Below are positions 40,001-46,000 of a stretch of DNA of 64,000 nucleotides, piece by piece. This DNA comes from Notospermus geniculatus (taxonomy: Eukaryota > Nemertea > Pilidiophora > Heteronemertea > Lineidae): assembly GCA_002633025.1 (NCBI GenBank), contig NMRB01000175.1, forward strand, positions 140,291 to 204,290, read 5' to 3'. Within the stretch, counting starts at the first letter, position 1. Each line of letters starts with the position of its first letter. A model generated the notes under the pieces. It worked only from the letters and a program-made list of their open reading frames with translations, was not told where the DNA came from and searched no databases. Made by a program: the position numbers and the translations under genes.

Positions 40001-43000
40001 GCAGCCCTATAATATATTTTAGGGATGCTGGCACGAATTAAGAGGGGGCCTAACCCGTAGTTGCAACCCTAATGACTATTCAGACATAAAGAGGCCCAAA
40101 CCTAAGAGCCAACCTATGCACCAACGAAGATTATCTTGAACTCAGGTTGAGCCACAACTTTTCCATTGTCACATCATGCCCTTACAACCGGAATTCAAGA
40201 TAATCTTCGTTGGTGCTTACGTCTCTGAGTAGGGCCTCTGTACAAGCTCCTGTGCAGAAACGTCATTGTGTTGAATGAACCCCTCAGCTGAGTTTTCACA
40301 ATTCAAGTAAAACGACTTAATTATTTGAAGTTAACCATGTGGTTTCTTCCTCTTTCAGTGTCCGAAGTTGCAGAGAAGATCATCTGGTGGTGTCTTGTGG
40401 AGGATCCACCCCTCTTCTTCCGTCACTTCCTCGAGAAGCTTACAAAGAAGGATAACCAGGATGAGTTGTTTTTTGTGCTGCGGAGGCTGATGATAAGGAT
40501 GCCACAACTCCCGGCACAGACTGCTCACACAATATTCAATTATGTTGTGAGTATTGCTACACAGTTACAAAGTTGGACGTGGACTTTGTTGATGATTCTA
40601 AGTAGGCCTAGTCCAAATCAGAATCTTCTTTCCCAGCTGTGTCTAGGCCCATTAAGGTAGCACAGAGGAGAGCGGATTGGTGGTGAACTGACTTAAAGTT
40701 AAAGTTTGGGTTTATAGTCTGATAAAAACAACGGTAGAGGTGTCATCCGACTTTACACCTTAACCCCTTAATCCAGAAACCTTTTAGTAGAACTCAGATG
40801 AGCTGCTCATTCAACGCTACAGTCCGAGCATTTCCGACCAGTACCCATTTATACACCTGGGTGGAGAGAGGCCAGTGAGGCAAAGAGACTTGCCCAAAGC
40901 CTCACGCCCAGTGGGATTCGAACCCGGGACCCTCTGACCGCTAGTCGGAGACCCGAACCACTACACCACCGTGGCTCCTCAAAAGCAATACTCACACTTG
41001 ATCTGTTAAGGTGCCATTTCTTAATGTTTTTCTCCAGATTGGCTTTGTCATGTTCTATGTAAGGAGTCCATGTGAAGGAAGCCAAGATGCCATAGGTGGG
41101 GCTTTGTCAATGTTGTGGATGGTAAGTGCATTTAAGAACATGACCTACCGGTAATATTGATGGCATACATGATGTTGAATTACACAGTCATACTGCTTCT
41201 TACAAAAAAAACTAGCCAGTGTCATTTTGTCAATTTCAGATTGTTCCCAGTGTCCAAGGCATCTATTTCAAGGACTTGAAGCAAACTTTACGAAAGGAGC
41301 AATGCGATGTAAGTCCGTTTCATATATTTTGGCCAAAACATTACAAGTCATCTATCCCCCCCTGAAAGTTGAAAGCGTTACAAATTCAAGTAAAATCTCT
41401 TGCCATCATTTCTCTATTATCTCCGTTTCTTCCTCAGCCCACCCTGCTGGTAACTGCTAATGTACCAAGTGCTAAGAAGGTGGTTGTGCATGGGATGGAC
41501 TTGACAAGCATTCCCTCTCAATTTCCAATACACGAGGTAAGTCAATCCTTTCGGTCTACGTAGTCCTCCACTCGTAAACGCGACTGATTTTCTTCCCCCA
41601 ATTTATAAATCTTTATCCCTTTGCACTTTCCCACTCTTTCCCACCCTTTGCTCTTTTCCATCTTTCCCATCTCTTTTCCATCTTCCCCATCTCTTTTCCA
41701 TCTTCCCCATCTCTTTTCCATCTTCCCCATCTCTTTTCCATCTTCCCCATCTCTTTTCCATCTTTCCCATCTTTATTCCTTGCCAAGTGAGAAAGTAATC
41801 AGTTTCATTCCTTTTTCCAGGACACACAGTTCTCCATGATCCTTGAAGACAGCATTGATTTCTTCAACATCCCCGACAATGAGAGAAATTCGGCTTTCCT
41901 TGTTGATACCAAGTCAAGTATGTTCATATCCTTTAAAAATCTGAAATAAGAAAAACAAGAAAATGTGGCAAGCTTGACTAGGCCTACTCCGTGTGCATGT
42001 GATGCCTCTAAAACCCCGGAGAATACCGAAAATACATCTAGGCCTACATGTATTGTTTGAAAATGGCTGCATAACGTAGCCCTGGTGATTGACTAATGCC
42101 GTCTACGACAGAGGAAGTCTGTCTCATTAGTGTGGTTCTCATCCAGAGAACAACTGTGTTGTTGATTTGTGACCATGACACGTGTCATTTCCAATTGGTA
42201 GCAAGAGCTGCCCAGAATTTGGATGCCCCTAACTCTGTTTCCATCCTACTACTACACAGAGAAATTTGACCTTGTCTCATATTCCTTCCAGACCAAATGC
42301 ACAACCTGAACTCTTACGTCAGAGACTTCTACTTCTTCCGTCGAAACTTCTACCCACAATTATCGGTGGTTATGATGGATCCACAGGATGCGTTCATCAC
42401 ACTACAGAAACAAGCCTTCACGTTGAAGTTCGTGGAAATCGGAAAGGTCATGTTTGCTACGGAAGTGCTGAAGAGCACCAGTCCTCATCAGGTACCTTAT
42501 CCTCATTTGGACCCTTATCAAAGAGCCCAAATTGATAACATAATTTTGGGGGCCATTCTGTGTTGATCAGCTTTTGCACACAGCCCTAATCATATCGCCC
42601 AATTATAACATAAATTTTGGGGCCATCCATATTAGGGTTTTCATGCTGCCTAGCATCAGCAGTTTTACCTCCAAATATTCCTGTCTTTGTAGATGCAAAT
42701 GCATGTGAACTTCCTCCATGAAGAATTGACCAAGTTGCCATCATTCCCAAGAAAAGCTCTTGAAGCTGAGTTCAATCTCTACAAAGGAGAAATGGGCAAA
42801 GAGTTGTACGGTCTCGACATGCTGCACAAATATTCCTGGGCTAGGGTAAGTTCGACGACTAGACTTCACCTAAAAATGAGTGATGTTGAGAGTGGGTTTG
42901 TTTCCTGCTGACAGCCATGAAATGTTGACAAAGATTCTTGTTTATTTTCCCAAATTTACCAAACGTGTTGTGGAAGATCTTTTATTCCACTATTTTCTCG

Positions 43001-46000
43001 TTACTATTTCAGATGGTGGACACGTTGTTCCAATCCATGATGTCAACATTCAACTGGATGGGTGACATCCCCCTGTTCCTGAATGTCATCAATGGTACAT
43101 TCCTTCTACATTGTGATGACATTGCGATGCTGCGGTTCTGCCTGTCCTCATACATCAGCACGTCAAGACATTTTAAACATGTCTTCGCAACAAATGGGTA
43201 AGTTCCCCATGATTCAAATCTTTTGGGAGGCATTCAGTGAATATAGACTGTATCATATTCATTTGACCTTGCAACTGTGCAACTGCAAGCTAACATTGTA
43301 TTGATATCTTTTTTATGTTCGAACAATATGTCACATGATCAATCCCCTCCCTTTTCAGCTTCATGTACATTGTCCCGACCATCGTGCGGGTCTACTCCAA
43401 CCACCAGGACAATCCTGTCCTCTGCCAAGCAATAGAGTACACGTGTAAACAGTTCTATATTCTCCACCGAAAGCCATTCATTCTTCAAGTAAGTTGTCCT
43501 TCAATGAAATGTACATGTATTTCATGAGGAATCATTCTGTTGTAGCGTACCAAAGGTCTCGGCTGATGATCTTTGATGCTCATGTGTAGGAACAATGCTG
43601 TGTAGACTGTGGTCAAGTTCTAACAACATGACAATAAGATGCTGCAAAGAGATGAACTTGGCTTTGCATTGTAAGCTTTGCATGCCATGATGTGATGTTA
43701 GAAGTTTCACTTTTGCCACCTTACTACATTTACCAATGAACAAACCTGTAATGTCCTCTAACTTGGTTTCAGATGTTTGGCAGTCTTGCACCCATCCTTG
43801 ACACTGATGAAGGCTGTGATCTCATTGACTATAACAAGGTAAGAAATCCTTGGAATCAAGGACCGATGAGGGACCTTCTCCTCCCCATCATGACCTGTCC
43901 AGTCCATTTCATCGTGTCTGTTGTGTGTCTGTCATACAAAGCCTACTGAAAGAAATTAAGGGTCCGAAGTTTACATATTATGTGCTTTGACTTTCAATTT
44001 TGAAATCGACACCACAGTTAGGTCTTTCAATTTTGAAATCCACACCACAGTCCTGCCTTTCAATTCTGAAATCCACACCACAGTTAGGCCTAATTCCCTC
44101 CTATACATCAAATGGGAAGCAATTCCATGGGCCTGTACATCTATGCTGTTGATGTGTACCCTTGTTTGTCAAAGTTGTTGTGGTGTTGGCTCCATGTTGG
44201 TTGCTGCTGTTGGTGTTTGTTCCAATGCTTTGGGGACAAGTACGGTGGTGGTATGGAGAGTGACGTCAACACAGATGTCTTTCCTTGTTCCCTGTTGTAT
44301 CCTGTGACCCTATGCTGCAGGCAATGATCGTGGAGGCATCCGAGCAATAAAATTCAAAACCGCATTTTGCATGGTACTCTTGCGCTACTGGTTATGGTAG
44401 TCAAGGCCTTGGGTGATGGTGGGACATCACAGGTGGTGTTCCTGCTTTCCTGGTGGGGTTTGTGACCTTGACCTGCATCTTCTTCTTCCAGAGCTATGAG
44501 TATGATGTCGTTATTGATGTTAACAAGGTCAGTCTATGCACCAGATGTTCTAGCAGTTATCATTTTCGTAATATTTGTGTGCCATTAGATTGCCTTTTGT
44601 TCTGTCCAGATCACCCTTGTTATTTCTTAGCTGTGGTTGAGCAGGGGTGATTGGACCTTTTCCTTGCTGTATGTATGGGATTCGATGTTACGTTATAGCC
44701 TACATCATTATTTCACACAAGATTGTTTGTATAATTTGCATCTTTGGAATCACTTGTCTTTTTATCTACATTTTGATCATTGATGTTTGTAGTATGTTAG
44801 ACATAGAATAGCTAAAATATGTAACAGTTTATTCTGTGAAAATTTAGATTAAGAAATGGTAGTCCAATAGTCAGTGATTTATTTAATGGAACTGTGCGAG
44901 TTCTGTGTGGTGAAGAAATTGATGTAAAAAAGTAGCCCAGTGTCAACCTAGTGAGTAGGCTATGTTCGTTTAGGGCATCAAGTCACAGAAGATTTGTCTA
45001 CTAACTCTCTTCCTCGGTTTAGCAAGTCAAATGTCATTGGCCAAAGGCATAATGTTGTGTGAGTGTAGGTTTGCAATTTCATGGGAATTGAACAGGCAGA
45101 CAGTACACTGTTATGCAGTGTACCAAGACGGACCATGGCAACGCTGGTGTTGAGCACGAACAATGAGTGTGAACAAGGGGCTAGATTCTTCCACCCATTG
45201 GGACAAATTTCATTCGTTCTTTTTCTTTCACCAGCATGTGTCTTTCTCAGATATTGCTATTTCAGACTTCCTGACCTTGTTGGACAGAAAACAGCACAGT
45301 TGGCCAATCTTTTGGGAAGTTTTCTTTTGACATATTCTTTACTGGACATTTTCCACTTCAGGTCCCACCTAAATGTCTGTTCAACCTTCTGATGTCTTTA
45401 GAAACAGATTCTCGTGACAACCTTCTGATTCTGGACATGGTCACAGGAGACAAGCCTCTGAAAGCTTTGGTAAGTTGTAAGATTCATATCTTCTGCATCT
45501 TTTGTCAGAATGCCTTGTTCAGGTGTTGGTATCACTGGCCACTTAAGACTTCACACTGAGTTCACCAGTTCAGCTACGTGAGGGAGATTGTAAGTTTATT
45601 TTTGTTCTTCATTTCAGGATTTCTGTTACGAAATGGACCCAGATACCTTCTCCATGATCGATGCCATCAATGTCTGCGTGGCTGTTGTGGCGTATGCCTC
45701 CGACTCTTACAGGGGAATGCAGATGCTGGTGAGTATATGTTTTCCCCGTAGATGACCTTGAATGATTATCATTCTCAAAAATCTTGTCTCTTGAATGTCA
45801 GTGCTTATGTTTTTGTCCTTCTTTCCATTCCAGACAATCTTGGAAGCTATCGTGCCCTCCTACCTTCGGAAAATGAAAAAGGAGACGAACAAGCGAGATA
45901 ATCCAAGTGCTGCTCGACAGGAAATCAATGTCATTTCAAATATGGCGGTATCGATGAGGGCGTTGATCAACAGTTGCGAGGCCTTAACAAGGTTGGTCAC

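Noticed and set aside
41603-41827. Minus-strand frame repeating GKMEKRWGRWKRDGED
   Set aside because: Product of the 21-bp pyrimidine repeat inside a short UNC80 intron.
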